64,000 nucleotides of DNA from Flavobacterium sp. SLB02 (GCF_009664855.1 NZ_CP045928.1:2474049-2538048), one strand, 5' to 3'; shown: positions 48,906 to 58,395, numbered from the stretch's first letter. The notes: generated from the sequence alone by a model not told the origin. Made by a program: numbers and translations.

Positions 48906-51900
48906 TTAAAATTTAAGATTAACATTAAGGCTAAAACTTCTGGTAGTTGGCAAAGATAAACTCTCCAATCCTTGTCCGTTTCCGGTATTAAAAGCCGTTT
49001 CAGGATCGATATTTGGTGCATCTTTGTAGATAAAAAACAAGTTACGACCAGTAGCAGTGATACTTGCAGCCTGGAAACCAAGTTTCTTGATAAATTTTCT
49101 ATCAAAATTGTAACTAAGTTTTACTTCTCTTAATTTTACAAAAGTCGAACTGTAGATATAAGCTTCACTAATGTTATATGATGCTTTGTAATATTCCTGC
49201 GCACTTAAAACCTGAGTATTAGGAGTTCCGTCATCGTATACTCCTTTAAAGATCATACCATCATCATATACTATTGCGCCTGCAGGAGCAGTTGCACCAG
49301 CTGGTAATAAGGTTTTTACTTTTCCTGCACCTGTAGTTACTTCATAGTAATTTAATCCCCCATTTGCTGCATCACGACCCGGAAGCGTTTGAGCTAATAC
49401 ACCTGTATAAGTACCTGTTCTGTTCGTTCCTGAAAAAATTTCTCCACCTACATTCGCATCAACAAGGAACGAAAATTCAAAATTCTTGTACGATAACGTG
49501 TTTGTGATACCACCTAAATAGTCCGGAGTATAATGTCCTAATACTTTCTTTTGCGGATCAGCTTTTGGTAATCCGTTCGCACCTACAACTATATTTCCGT
49601 TTGCATCACGTAGATAAGCTGTTCCATAAAGCGCCCCATAAGCTTGTCCTACAGAAGCCAGCACATCAACACCACCTGAACTTGCAATGGTATAGTTTTT
49701 AATCAGTCTGTCATAGTCAAGAACCTGTACTTTGCTTGTATTCTTTGCATAATTCACACCCACATTCCATTTGAAATCCTCTGTTTGAACAGGTGTTCCA
49801 TCCAATTGAATTTCGATACCACGGTTGTTTATTTTACCTGCGTTGATTAATTGTGAATCATAACCACTCGCTGTAGTTGTTTTTATTTCCAGAATCTGGT
49901 CGAAACTGTTCGTGTTATAATAAGCAAAATCAAAATGCAATCTGTTTTTCCAGAAAGAAGATTCTAAACCTAATTCAGTAGAACGGGTTGTTTCCGGTTT
50001 CAGGTTCTCGTTAAGTTTCTTTTTAGAAGAAGTCTGAATTGGATTTCCGTCAAATGCAGCCTGAAAATTATAAACTGTATTCAATTGATATGGATCTGCA
50101 TCGTTACCTACTTCAGACCAGCCTCCACGTAATTTTAAGAAATCAAGTGTATTGCTTTTCAAATTCAAGGCATCAGATACTACTAAACTTCCACTAACAG
50201 AAGGATAAAAATAAGAACGGTTACTGCTTGGTAATGTTGATGACCAGTCATTACGTCCTGTTACGTTCAAAAACGCATAATTTTTATATCCTAATTGTGC
50301 CGATGCATAGACACTGTATACTTTTAATTCTGAGAATACATTCGATGACGTTAAAGGATCGCGCGAATTAGTCAATGTGTATAAATCAGGTACGGCAAGA
50401 CGAGGTGCTTTTTGATAATTGTTTGCATCGCTATGATTACGTTCATTGAATCCGGCAAGAGCATCTATACTAAAATCATCGTTTATTTTTTTAACATATT
50501 GAAAAATACCTTCTGTATTTCTTTCATCTACAGTGTAAGCATCTTCAGCATACGAACCAAAAGGAGTTCCGTTTGTACCATATTTAATCTGGTATTTTCT
50601 GCGATCATTATAATAATCAACGGCAGTACGGAATCTAAAAGTAAGCCCGTCGATAATTTTTGCTTCTAAATGGATATCTCCTATAAAACGGTTACGTTGT
50701 TGGCTTGTAGTATTGTAATATGCATTCCAATAAGGATTACTATAGTAACTGTTATTCCAGTTAACATCTCTGTTATTACGCAATTCATCAGTATCTACCT
50801 GACGTCCGAACCAAAGAAACTGAAGCATTACACCCGCTGCACGGTTACCTGTTGGTCCACCCGGCAAAGTTGGCGCAGTTGTCACGATATAATTCGCCGT
50901 TACCCCTACTTTTATGTTTTTAGATAATTGGTAATTAGTGTTAACCGTAAAGTTAGTTTTGTTTATTTCACTATTAGGCACTGTTCCTAATTGTTTTTGA
51001 TTATTTACTCCCAAACGAAAATCTGATTTATCATCTGATTTTGCAATAGAGATACTATTATCGTAAGTAAGTCCTGTATTAAAGAAGTTTTTCACGTTAT
51101 CCGGATGCGCCACAAAAGGAACCGCTACACCTTTAGAATAAAACTGAGGAATAAGACGTCCGTCTAGTTTAGGCCCCCAACTTTCATCAACTCCATCGTT
51201 CACTCCGCCACCTTTACCATCTACATAGCTAAACTTTCCGTTTGATCCCTGTCCAAATGAGTTTTGAAAACTTGGTAAAGTAGCCACCTGAGAAATGGTT
51301 ATACCAGAACTAACAGTGATACCAAGTCCTTGCTGACTTCTGCCTGATTTTGTTGTAATAAGTACCACACCATGCGCAGCACGTGATCCGTAAAGAGCTG
51401 CAGCATTTGGTCCTTTTAGTACTGTTAATGTTTCAATATCGTTAGGATTCAAATCAGAAACTGCATTTCTAAAATCACGAGAAGCCGCAGCTCCCCCAGC
51501 AGAGTTCAACTGCGAGTTATCTACCGGAATACCATCAACCACAAATAACGGTTGGTTATTTCCTGAAATTGAAGTTTCTCCACGAATAATAATACGTGAC
51601 GATCCCATATCTCCCTGAGAATTCGTGATACGTACACCGGCTAATTTACCGCTAAGACTATTTAAAAAATTCGTTTCTTTTGTATCTGATAATTCCTTGC
51701 CTTTAAGTGCCTGAGTGGTATATCCTAAAGATTTCTTTTCTTTTGTAATACCTAATGCAGTTACCACTACTTCAGACAACGCATTTTGTTCCTGCTCGAT
51801 ACTAACAGTAACCGGATTGGCAGTAACTACTACTTCGGTTTTTTTGTATCCTAAATAACTTACGATTAGTGTGTAAGGAAGTTTTTGTCCTGTTTGGAAA

Positions 51901-52106
51901 TAAAATTTTCCATCAAAATCTGTTACAGCTCCGTGTGTAGTACCTTTAATGTTTATCGAAGCGCCTATCACTGGTTCTTTTGTAACAGCATCAACTACGA
52001 TTCCTTCAAGTTTAGATTGAATTAACGGCTTGGTCTCTTGTGCTTTAACCCCTATGGAAATCAACAAAATGCATAAATATGCATATCTATTTAATTTTTT
52101 TTTCAT
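48906..52106 (-). CDS. SusC/RagA-family TonB-dependent transporter (second pair)
   Basis: The 1066-residue protein has a signal peptide at about 1-22 (ISIGVKAQ) and a CarboxypepD_reg-like domain (KLEGIVVDAVTKEPVIGASINIKGTTHGAVTDFDGKF). A TonB-box-like SEVVVTALGI lies near 112-121, followed by a plug with NSLSGKLAGVRI and VLKGPNAAALYGSRAAHG, then a barrel ending SLNVNLKF. It heads the susC2-susD2 unit. Its promoter lies nearly 300 bp upstream (52399-52427), giving a long leader that holds a hairpin and a plus-strand terminator. Confidence 0.95.
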   Translation of the reverse strand: MKKKLNRYAYLCILLISIGVKAQETKPLIQSKLEGIVVDAVTKEPVIGASINIKGTTHGAVTDFDGKFYFQTGQKLPYTLIVSYLGYKKTEVVVTANPVTVSIEQEQNALSEVVVTALGITKEKKSLGYTTQALKGKELSDTKETNFLNSLSGKLAGVRITNSQGDMGSSRIIIRGETSISGNNQPLFVVDGIPVDNSQLNSAGGAAASRDFRNAVSDLNPNDIETLTVLKGPNAAALYGSRAAHGVVLITTKSGRSQQGLGITVSSGITISQVATLPSFQNSFGQGSNGKFSYVDGKGGGVNDGVDESWGPKLDGRLIPQFYSKGVAVPFVAHPDNVKNFFNTGLTYDNSISIAKSDDKSDFRLGVNNQKQLGTVPNSEINKTNFTVNTNYQLSKNIKVGVTANYIVTTAPTLPGGPTGNRAAGVMLQFLWFGRQVDTDELRNNRDVNWNNSYYSNPYWNAYYNTTSQQRNRFIGDIHLEAKIIDGLTFRFRTAVDYYNDRRKYQIKYGTNGTPFGSYAEDAYTVDERNTEGIFQYVKKINDDFSIDALAGFNERNHSDANNYQKAPRLAVPDLYTLTNSRDPLTSSNVFSELKVYSVYASAQLGYKNYAFLNVTGRNDWSSTLPSSNRSYFYPSVSGSLVVSDALNLKSNTLDFLKLRGGWSEVGNDADPYQLNTVYNFQAAFDGNPIQTSSKKKLNENLKPETTRSTELGLESSFWKNRLHFDFAYYNTNSFDQILEIKTTTASGYDSQLINAGKINNRGIEIQLDGTPVQTEDFKWNVGVNYAKNTSKVQVLDYDRLIKNYTIASSGGVDVLASVGQAYGALYGTAYLRDANGNIVVGANGLPKADPQKKVLGHYTPDYLGGITNTLSYKNFEFSFLVDANVGGEIFSGTNRTGTYTGVLAQTLPGRDAANGGLNYYEVTTGAGKVKTLLPAGATAPAGAIVYDDGMIFKGVYDDGTPNTQVLSAQEYYKASYNISEAYIYSSTFVKLREVKLSYNFDRKFIKKLGFQAASITATGRNLFFIYKDAPNIDPETAFNTGNGQGLESLSLPTTRSFSLNVNLKF

Positions 52107-52197
52107 TACTTTGTTTTAGTTTAATAAATAAGAAAGTCAAGGACAGATTTACTCCACTCCTGCTTCCTTATAGAGATGTACAATTTCTTTAAGCTTC

Positions 52198-52233
52198 ACC
52201 ATTTCTGCTGCAACAGAAATGGTCTTTTTTTTT
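52198..52233 (+). terminator. strong plus-strand terminator inside the susC2 leader (antisense direction)
   Basis: ACCATTTCTG (52198-52207) pairs with CAGAAATGGT (52214-52223) around CTGCAA and is followed by C and nine T on the plus strand. No plus-strand gene ends here, since susC2 lies on the minus strand. The T-run is on the wrong side to terminate susC2 transcription. It suggests a short antisense RNA ending here. Confidence 0.7.
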
Positions 52234-52398
52234 CAGCTATGCATTCGTCTTTTCATTTTTATTTTTTTTTTGATTACTATTATTTGTGTGAGACTTATAA
52301 GATTTTAGTGCAGAAATTAAACTCTGATATTTCTAAGAAAACTACGTAAATTACTGTTAAAGCCTTATTTTACTATAAATTCTACTAAATCGATAGAA

Positions 52399-52427
52399 CA
52401 AAGGTAAATTAAAAATATTAGTTCCAA
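52399..52427 (-). promoter_or_regulatory. promoter of the susC2-susD2 operon
   Basis: On the minus strand TTG (52427-52425), an 18-bp spacer and TACCTTTG (52406-52399) match the Bacteroidetes -33/-7 promoter. The expected start near 52393 gives a leader of about 285 nt. In the rest of the 52107-52914 gap I see AT-rich DNA, the antisense terminator, a weak TAAACGGTTTA dyad (about 52503) and the terminator at 52861-52900, but no gene. Confidence 0.7.
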
Positions 52428-52860
52428 AATTTTAACCGAATTTTTTGAAAAAAAAATGTTAATTAAATTGAGTATCATTTTTAAAGCACTAAAAACAAAA
52501 CAGTTAAACGGTTTAGTCTTTTTTATTGCGTGTAGGAATTTTTCTAAAACAGATAGCATCAAAATTGAAAAAGTAACTTTTCTAATGATTATTACCAGAG
52601 GTTCTTACTACCTGAAAAAGTGTTAAAAAAAGTTTTTAGATGATGAAAAATCCAATCTAAAATGAAATAAAACTACAGACACTAACGAACTATGCTTAAA
52701 AGAAGCATAACAATAATTTTAAGAAAGAGAAAAGCGTCTTTATCGAAAGAAGTAAAATAGAAACTAATGATCCTGAAACTTAATTAAGTATTTGTATTGC
52801 CAGGGATAATTAGTTGCAAAGAAATGAACCAGCATAAATAAAGAAACTGGTTTTTAGGCA

Positions 52861-52900
52861 AAAAAAAAGTTTATACTTTTCAGTATAAACTTTTTTTTGC
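52861..52900. terminator. terminator of the 52915-53370 gene
   Basis: AAGTTTATACT (52867-52877) and AGTATAAACTT (52882-52892) form a perfect stem with A-run and T-run on either side, so it works on both strands. Confidence 0.85.
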
Positions 52901-52914
52901 TCTAAAATTATAAA

Positions 52915-53370
52915 TTACATTTCGTTCAATTCATTGAACTCGTGTAAAGATTTTAATGTGTTTTCGTAAAATAAGATTGCCGCAACAAGATTTCCTTTGT
53001 CTGAGTATGGCATCATTTTTCTTTGAAACTCTACTGTAGTATCCAGGAAAGTTGTAGTACCAAGTGCCTGGTTTTCTAATATTTTTTTATGAACTCCATC
53101 GTCTGGAATACCTAAATCGGCCATAGTAACACCTGGCTTAGTAACCAAAGCGATGTAAGGTAGGGTTTTTACTAAAACTTTAATACGCTCGATGTATAGT
53201 TCCAGAAGTTCTCCCTTTTGCATACCGCTTAATTCTTTCTGATCATGGTATTTACGGATTAAGGCTGTTGTGCTAATAATACTTCTTGGGGCGTTTTTTG
53301 CCTGTGCAGAAATTGCACCGGTTGTCAAGAAGAAAAGTACGCATAGTAATAAAGTAATTTTTCTCTTCAT
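52915..53370 (-). CDS. exported protein of unknown function
   Basis: The frame is open from a TTG at 53430, but the ATG near 53370 (MKRKITLLLCVLFFLTTGAI) begins a good signal peptide ending AISAQA; the product is then about 151 residues. The mature protein is helical and soluble, including QKGELLELYIERIKVLVKTLPYIALVT, LGIPDDGVHKKILENQALGTTTFLD and ILFYENTLKSLHEFNELNEM. I recognise no family. It stands alone upstream of the susC2 region, with its own terminator. Confidence 0.65.
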   Translation of the reverse strand: MKRKITLLLCVLFFLTTGAISAQAKNAPRSIISTTALIRKYHDQKELSGMQKGELLELYIERIKVLVKTLPYIALVTKPGVTMADLGIPDDGVHKKILENQALGTTTFLDTTVEFQRKMMPYSDKGNLVAAILFYENTLKSLHEFNELNEM

Positions 53371-53548
53371 TGTATAAATGTAATTGGTTGTTGATAAAAA
53401 CAAAAATATATAAATTAACTTAAAATACAACTTTATTAATTTCTTTTTTTATTTAATAGTTGTAATTTCTTACTATATCGATCTCTATTCTAACTATTTA
53501 ATTATTTTTTGTGAGATGCTGAAATTTTAGCCTTATTGCTGTTAATTT

Positions 53549-54184
53549 TTATGACTTGATTATTCTAAAACGTCCCGGATATTTAATCCAGATACTTTTT
53601 TTGTTGCCATAATAATCCATGAATTCTTCGCACACAAAAACTGCATGCACCTTTGACCATGCCACAACACCGCAAAATTCACTGCCTGATTGTCGCTTTA
53701 GCTTTTGTATTTGTTTGCCCAGTTTAAATCCTAAATATTTATAGATGGTTGGGGTATAAACTGCACCATCTTCTAAATCTTCTAATGCCCTGTCAAAAGT
53801 AGCTTCCTTATCAATTATCTGTTTGTATTTTGCCATTACTGCATAAGTCAATACAGCGTAATCTGTTATTTTTTCGCTCTCGCAATTGTCTTTGATAAAT
53901 ATAAAACCCGCAGATATTTTGGCTTTATTTATTTCGTCACTATTCAGCTCAAATGAGGCATCGTTTTTTAGCGTTATCCTTTGTAAATTATCGTTTATTT
54001 TTTCGGTTACAAAAAGATTGTCTAATCCATAAACATTCAAAGAAGCCTTGATAAAAGCAATTGATGAACAGTTGGTGCGTTCTCCTTGTTTAAAGCTTTC
54101 AAATATTTGATCTGAACTCAATTGTGCATAAGAAGCAGAACAAATAAAAATGAAAAATAAAAATGTTGAAGTAACTAATTTCAT
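53549..54184 (-). CDS. exported protein with papain-like Cys/His pattern, function unknown
   Basis: The 211-residue protein has a signal peptide at about 1-20 (CSASYAQ). GERTNCSSIAFIKASLNVYG places a Cys at the start of a helix, as in papain-fold and calpain-like hydrolases. A late HAVFVCEEFMDYYG could supply the His, and WSKVHAVF resembles the strand after it. These are pattern observations only; no family is assigned. Another Cys pair (CESEK, FCGVV) could form disulfides. A minus-strand -7 box TAGATTTG lies at 54248-54241. Confidence 0.6.
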   Translation of the reverse strand: MKLVTSTFLFFIFICSASYAQLSSDQIFESFKQGERTNCSSIAFIKASLNVYGLDNLFVTEKINDNLQRITLKNDASFELNSDEINKAKISAGFIFIKDNCESEKITDYAVLTYAVMAKYKQIIDKEATFDRALEDLEDGAVYTPTIYKYLGFKLGKQIQKLKRQSGSEFCGVVAWSKVHAVFVCEEFMDYYGNKKSIWIKYPGRFRIIKS

Positions 54185-54475
54185 TGTCTTTAGATTTTAT
54201 AATTGTTTCCCCAATGTTTTTTTGGCGAATATATAGTTTACAAATCTATAAAAAATCAACTCATAGTTGTTTTTTGATTCTTAACTTTTATCAAAAATTA
54301 TAATGATTGTTTTTTACGGTTAGCATTCGATACTAATTTCAATAAAAAAAATAATCAAAAATTAAAGAAATTATTTAAATCCGTATCTTACTAGTTATCA
54401 ACACAATCAGGTGTAATTGAGTTTCTCTACCACATAAAGTGATAATTTGCAGCGTTTGTTTCTTGTTTCATTTTC

Positions 54476-54483
54476 TATATTTG
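54476..54483 (+). promoter_or_regulatory. -7 promoter element of the siderophore-type receptor
   Basis: TATATTTG matches TAnnTTTG; a TTTG (about 54455-54458) lies 17 bp upstream as a possible -33 box. It is 30 bp before the ATG at 54513. The remaining gap 54185-54512 is AT-rich and holds no visible gene. Confidence 0.6.
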
Positions 54484-54512
54484 CGATTATTTAAATTAAA
54501 TCTAAATAAGAA

Positions 54513-56687
54513 ATGATAAAAATATCCCCCTTACTTTTCATGCTATTTATGATAAGTTCGATTTCTGCACAGCAAGTTTCCAAAACAAATACAACTACTA
54601 CAAAAGATCAAAACATCAAAAGCCAGGATACAATCTTACCGGATCATTCGGGCACTGATAATGAATTAAAAGAAATAGTAGTTTCTGCATCCAGACAGCC
54701 GGAAATTTTAAACGAAGTCCCTTCATCGGTTACTACATTATCTAAAAAACAATTACAGCAACAACTTAATATAAGTTCTAATCTTAGCGATATCCTGGGC
54801 GCATCTGTACCTGGTCTGGGTTTTTCGACTAACAGAACTCAAAATTTAGGTCAGACTTTACGAGGCCGACGCGTGTTGATTATGATCGACGGAATTCCTC
54901 AATCGACACCGCTTAGAGATGGTGCCAAAGATATGCGATCTCTTGATCCTACTGTTTTAGACCGTTTAGAAGTAATTAAGGGAGCAACCGCAATTTATGG
55001 TAATGGCGCAGATGGCGGTTTGATAAATTATATTACCAAAAAAGCAAATGTTGACAAAGCAATAAGTGGATCTACAGAGGCGGGAACTAATTTCTCTCTT
55101 GTAAAACCTAAAGGAACAGCGGGTTTCTTTGTATCTCAGTTATTTACCGGAAAAGTAAATAAGATCGATTATGTGGTAAGCGGACGTTATGAAGAAACAG
55201 GATTGTATCGCGACGCCAAAGGACGCGTACTTTCTCCGGAATACGGAATGAATGATCTTAGAAACTGGAATGCTTACGCAAAAATTGGTTACGATATCAA
55301 TACAAACAATCGTATAGAGTTAATGTACAATTATTTTAATAGTACGCAGCATACTGATTATATTGCAAAAGCGGGAGTTTATGGTAATTTTGATTCGCCA
55401 ACTACGGGAATAAAAGGACAACGCCCGGGAGTTCCTGAAGGAACACCTTATAACCATAACGCCAGTTTGAGTTATACCGGCAAAAATTTAATTGGAAATA
55501 CTGATGTTAATGCTACGCTTTACTTTCAGGATTACCTTACGCTAATTAACTACAGTGACTTTTTTGAAAATAACGGACAACCGGCTACACAAAGTAAGAA
55601 GCTTGGTTTTCGTTTAAATTTGAACACGCCATACGAATTTAGTTCTCTGATATCAGGTAATATAACATACGGATTGGATATTCTTTCGGATATAACAGAT
55701 ACACATCTTACTGATGGAAGATTAGTAATTCCTGAAATGAATATGACGAATTTAGCGCCTTATTTTCAGCTTAAAAATATGTTTGGACCAAATCTGGTCT
55801 TAAAAACGGGTTTAAGACTCGAAAATGTAAATATCGATGTTCCGGATTATACAACTATTGGTATTCGTAATTATGTAAACGGAACTTACGTAGGCGGCGG
55901 CATTGCTGTAAATGGCGGAGCTCTTGATTTTAATGCGCTAATGTTCAATGTCGGATTGCGTTATACAAAATGGTCTTTGTTTAAACCTTTTGTAAGTTTC
56001 TCCCAGAGTTTTAGCGTTGCCGATTTAGGTTTGGTACTTCGTGCTGCCAAAGAAAATACGGTAAACAATACTTCGATAAAAGCAGTTACGGCCAATAATT
56101 ACGAATTTGGATTTTCAGGAGCTTTAGATAAGCTTTCTTATGAAGGTGCTGTGTATTACAGTACTTCTAAACTAGGGGCTTCTTACGTTTACATTGACGG
56201 TAATCCACAGATTTCACGTTCGCCTGAAAAAATTTATGGTTTTGAAGTATCAGCAAAATACCGTCTTCATTCTAAAATCGATATTGGAGCAAATTATTCT
56301 TTTACAGAAGGGAAACGTGAACTTACAGACAAAAAAGTATATTTAGGAGGTGACCGAATCAATCCGCCAAAACTAACCGCTTATACCGTTTTTAGACCTT
56401 TAGAAAACTGGTCGGTTTTCCTGCAAATGATCAATACATCAGGCAGGGATAAATTCGAACCTGTAAATGGTGCTTATACTTACGGAACAGGGCCTATAAA
56501 ATCTTTTACGGCTTTTAATCTTTCTTCGAGTTATACTTTCAAAGAAAAAAGCACCATTCGTTTCGGAGTCGAAAACTTATTCAACAAAGACTATTATTCT
56601 GTTATTTCGCAATGGCAGTCTAATAGTATGAATTATGTAAAAGAAAACGGGACACGCCTGACCATCAGCTTTGCGCAGGCGTTCTAA
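54513..56687 (+). CDS. TonB-dependent receptor, siderophore type
   Basis: This 724-residue protein has a signal peptide at about 1-19 (SSISAQ), a TonB-box-like LKEIVVSASRQPEI near 50-63, and a plug domain (about 65-180) with LGQTLRGRRVLIMIDGIPQSTPLRDGAKDMRSLDPTVLDRLEVIKGATAIYGNGADGGLINYITK. A 22-strand barrel follows, ending in RLTISFAQAF. It lacks the CarboxypepD_reg domain of SusC proteins and resembles ferric-siderophore or metal-chelate receptors. No siderophore biosynthesis gene is near. A terminator follows. Confidence 0.92.
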   Translation: MIKISPLLFMLFMISSISAQQVSKTNTTTTKDQNIKSQDTILPDHSGTDNELKEIVVSASRQPEILNEVPSSVTTLSKKQLQQQLNISSNLSDILGASVPGLGFSTNRTQNLGQTLRGRRVLIMIDGIPQSTPLRDGAKDMRSLDPTVLDRLEVIKGATAIYGNGADGGLINYITKKANVDKAISGSTEAGTNFSLVKPKGTAGFFVSQLFTGKVNKIDYVVSGRYEETGLYRDAKGRVLSPEYGMNDLRNWNAYAKIGYDINTNNRIELMYNYFNSTQHTDYIAKAGVYGNFDSPTTGIKGQRPGVPEGTPYNHNASLSYTGKNLIGNTDVNATLYFQDYLTLINYSDFFENNGQPATQSKKLGFRLNLNTPYEFSSLISGNITYGLDILSDITDTHLTDGRLVIPEMNMTNLAPYFQLKNMFGPNLVLKTGLRLENVNIDVPDYTTIGIRNYVNGTYVGGGIAVNGGALDFNALMFNVGLRYTKWSLFKPFVSFSQSFSVADLGLVLRAAKENTVNNTSIKAVTANNYEFGFSGALDKLSYEGAVYYSTSKLGASYVYIDGNPQISRSPEKIYGFEVSAKYRLHSKIDIGANYSFTEGKRELTDKKVYLGGDRINPPKLTAYTVFRPLENWSVFLQMINTSGRDKFEPVNGAYTYGTGPIKSFTAFNLSSSYTFKEKSTIRFGVENLFNKDYYSVISQWQSNSMNYVKENGTRLTISFAQAF

Positions 56688-56710
56688 TTTTCACCATTAT
56701 AAGGAATCAA

Positions 56711-56750
56711 AAAAAGTCCTCAGTAAATATAGATTTACCGAGGACTTTTT
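56711..56750 (+). terminator. terminator after the TonB receptor gene
   Basis: AAAAGTCCTC.GTAAAT pairs with ATTTAC..GAGGACTTTT, followed by T and AT-rich DNA. The stem has one or two mismatches near the middle. Confidence 0.8.
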
Positions 56751-56818
56751 ATTTCGAACTAAACAAGTTCATTTTGTACGACCAATAAAAAGTTTTTACT
56801 TTTTAGCCAACCCAATCA

Positions 56819-56974
56819 TCATTTTTCAATACCTAAACTACTATTTATCTTTTCGTTCAATTCTGTTCTTGCCTTTAAAACAAAAGTAATTGCGATACTA
56901 ATTACAACACATAAGGAGATAAACAAGATTGCTAAAGTGATAAGCAGGCCTTTTAGTATTTTATAAAAATCCAT
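56819..56974 (-). CDS. small single-span membrane protein, 51 residues
   Basis: The frame is open further upstream, but ATG 56974 (MDFYKILKGLLITLAILF) is 4 bp after the stop of the upstream gene, a coupled spacing. Residues about 8-33 (KGLLITLAILFISLCVVISIAITFVL) form one transmembrane helix, followed by a charged tail KARTELNEKINSSLGIEK. No family is recognised. It is cotranscribed with the outer-membrane-type barrel upstream. Confidence 0.6.
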   Translation of the reverse strand: MDFYKILKGLLITLAILFISLCVVISIAITFVLKARTELNEKINSSLGIEK

Positions 56975-56978
56975 TGTA

Positions 56979-57545
56979 CTAAAGCAAACGAAGAGACAAT
57001 CCTGCCTGAATCTGATGACTGTTTGCCTTTGCGCCAAAGTCACTCACATCAGAAAATCCCCAAACATATCTTGCATAAATCGTCACCGGTCTTATATTGA
57101 CCTCGGCTCCGGCAACAAAGGCAAAATCAGTTTTTTTGAATAGTTTTTTACTATTATTTAAAACTGTTTCATTACCACTGGCCAGAAAACTAAACTGCGG
57201 ACCCGCTACAACAGTAATTAATCCTTCACCGTTTAAACGCAGCAATACAGGCACACTTATATAGTTTAGCGTTTTGTCTTTTTTGAAAGCATTATTAAAA
57301 ATATCTTTATAATTATCTATTATTTTGGTATTCGTCTGATTGAATAATACTTCTCCCTGAAGCCCTACAAAATCCGTAAAATTGTAGTAAGCGAAACCAC
57401 CCAGCTGATAACCCAGCTCAAAATCACTATCAAAGTTTTTACCATCGAGTTTATTCATATTTACACCGCCTTTCACGCCAACATGTATCTGGCTATAACC
57501 GAATATAGACATGAATAAAGCTGTGGCTATAATAAAATTTTTCAT
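56979..57545 (-). CDS. outer-membrane beta-barrel protein (PorT/OmpW-like domain)
   Basis: The 188-residue protein has a signal peptide at about 1-18 (FMSIFGYSQ) and an eight-strand-type barrel: IHVGVKGGVNMNKLDGKNF, FELGYQLGGFAYYNFTDFVGLQGEVLFNQT, ISVPVLLRLNGEGLITVVAGPQFSFLASG, FAFVAGAEVNIRPVTIYARYVWGFSDV and IQAGLSLRLL. This pattern is the 'outer membrane protein beta-barrel' family common in Bacteroidetes. It is transcribed with the small membrane protein downstream. Function unknown. Confidence 0.82.
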   Translation of the reverse strand: MKNFIIATALFMSIFGYSQIHVGVKGGVNMNKLDGKNFDSDFELGYQLGGFAYYNFTDFVGLQGEVLFNQTNTKIIDNYKDIFNNAFKKDKTLNYISVPVLLRLNGEGLITVVAGPQFSFLASGNETVLNNSKKLFKKTDFAFVAGAEVNIRPVTIYARYVWGFSDVSDFGAKANSHQIQAGLSLRLL

Positions 57546-57600
57546 TTTTTAATATCTTTTTAATTTAAAATAATACGATCCCGTACTACTGTTTTGTGTA

Positions 57601-57631
57601 GAAACGGCAGATCTAAAAAAACTGCCGTTTC
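57601..57631 (-). terminator. terminator of the 57637-58395 gene
   Basis: GAAACGGCAG (57601-57610) and CTGCCGTTTC (57622-57631) form a perfect stem 6 bp after the stop. The tract beyond is AT-rich, with a moderate T-run on the minus strand. Confidence 0.75.
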
Positions 57632-57636
57632 TTAAA

Positions 57637-58395
57637 TTATTTCTTCGTGTAATTTGAATATTCTGTAATCGTTTTTATATTAGTGGCCTGTCCTATAAAT
57701 TTAGCTTCCATATTAAGGTTTTCATTTACAGGAACATATTGTCTTGCCTCATCGTTCCACTTGTATTTCACTACAATATCAAATTTATCTGCAGTAAGAA
57801 TATTCACTTTTACCGGCTTTTCGTTTAGCGTTTGTATTTGCTCCATCTTTTTGGTTTTAAGATTGATGGTCATATAAAATCTACAATCTTTTACAAAAGC
57901 ATTTTCTTTGGTAAGAGAAGCCGTCTCAACCTTATAACTAATGACCAATTGATCCGGTGTTTCTTTCTCAATTTTATAACTTGTATCATCTGTAGGCGGC
58001 GTTGACGAAGCTTTACTCTGATTTTTTCTAAAAGAATTTGTTGCCGACTTAGAAGGCGATTTTCCGTCTATAGAAACCACAGTCCATTGTTCAACTCCGG
58101 CATTAGAAGGATCGAATTTTGCAATTGTTACGGCTTCGCTGGCGCTCGTGATTATCGTTTGTTTAAAATCAAAAGCAAAATTATCAGGTCGTTTTGTTTT
58201 CTCGGGATTAAGGACGCTGGAATCAATTCCGTATTTAAAAAAGGCATCTAATACCTTTGATTTTTGTGCAGAAGCCATAGAAGTAAAAAGCACCATAAAA
58301 AGAAGCATTAAGGCATTCATGCTATAATTTCGTAAACGAGAATTCGATTTTATCGTTTTGAAATCTTCTCGTGTCATTACCATTGTTTTTTTCAT
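57637..58395 (-). CDS. exported protein of unknown function
   Basis: The 252-residue frame begins MKKTMVMTREDFKTIKSNSR, and the hydrophobic export stretch lies at about 26-44 (MNALMLLFMVLFTSMASAQ), so a start at the internal Met26 (58320) is also possible. The mature part has SVLNPEKTKRPDNFAFDFKQTI, repeated beta strands (YKIEKETPDQLVISYKVE, CRFYMTINLKTKKMEQIQTL, KFDIVVKYKWNDE) and a Ser/Thr/Lys-rich linker. No family is recognised. It is divergent from the LytS-type kinase gene. Confidence 0.6.
   Translation of the reverse strand: MKKTMVMTREDFKTIKSNSRLRNYSMNALMLLFMVLFTSMASAQKSKVLDAFFKYGIDSSVLNPEKTKRPDNFAFDFKQTIITSASEAVTIAKFDPSNAGVEQWTVVSIDGKSPSKSATNSFRKNQSKASSTPPTDDTSYKIEKETPDQLVISYKVETASLTKENAFVKDCRFYMTINLKTKKMEQIQTLNEKPVKVNILTADKFDIVVKYKWNDEARQYVPVNENLNMEAKFIGQATNIKTITEYSNYTKK

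Noticed and set aside
52503..52513. TAAACGGTTTA, possible LacI-type site upstream of susC2
   Set aside because: Only 5-bp arms with an off-centre G, and about 75 bp upstream of the promoter; too weak to call.
52365..52562. 65-codon minus-strand frame in the susC2 upstream gap
   Set aside because: Composition is that of AT-rich non-coding DNA (Phe/Leu/Ile/Lys), it covers the predicted promoter, and it has no start context.
56975..57043. Longer start for the small membrane protein
   Set aside because: The extra codons overlap the end of the barrel gene; ATG 56974 sits 4 bp after that stop and gives a single clean helix.
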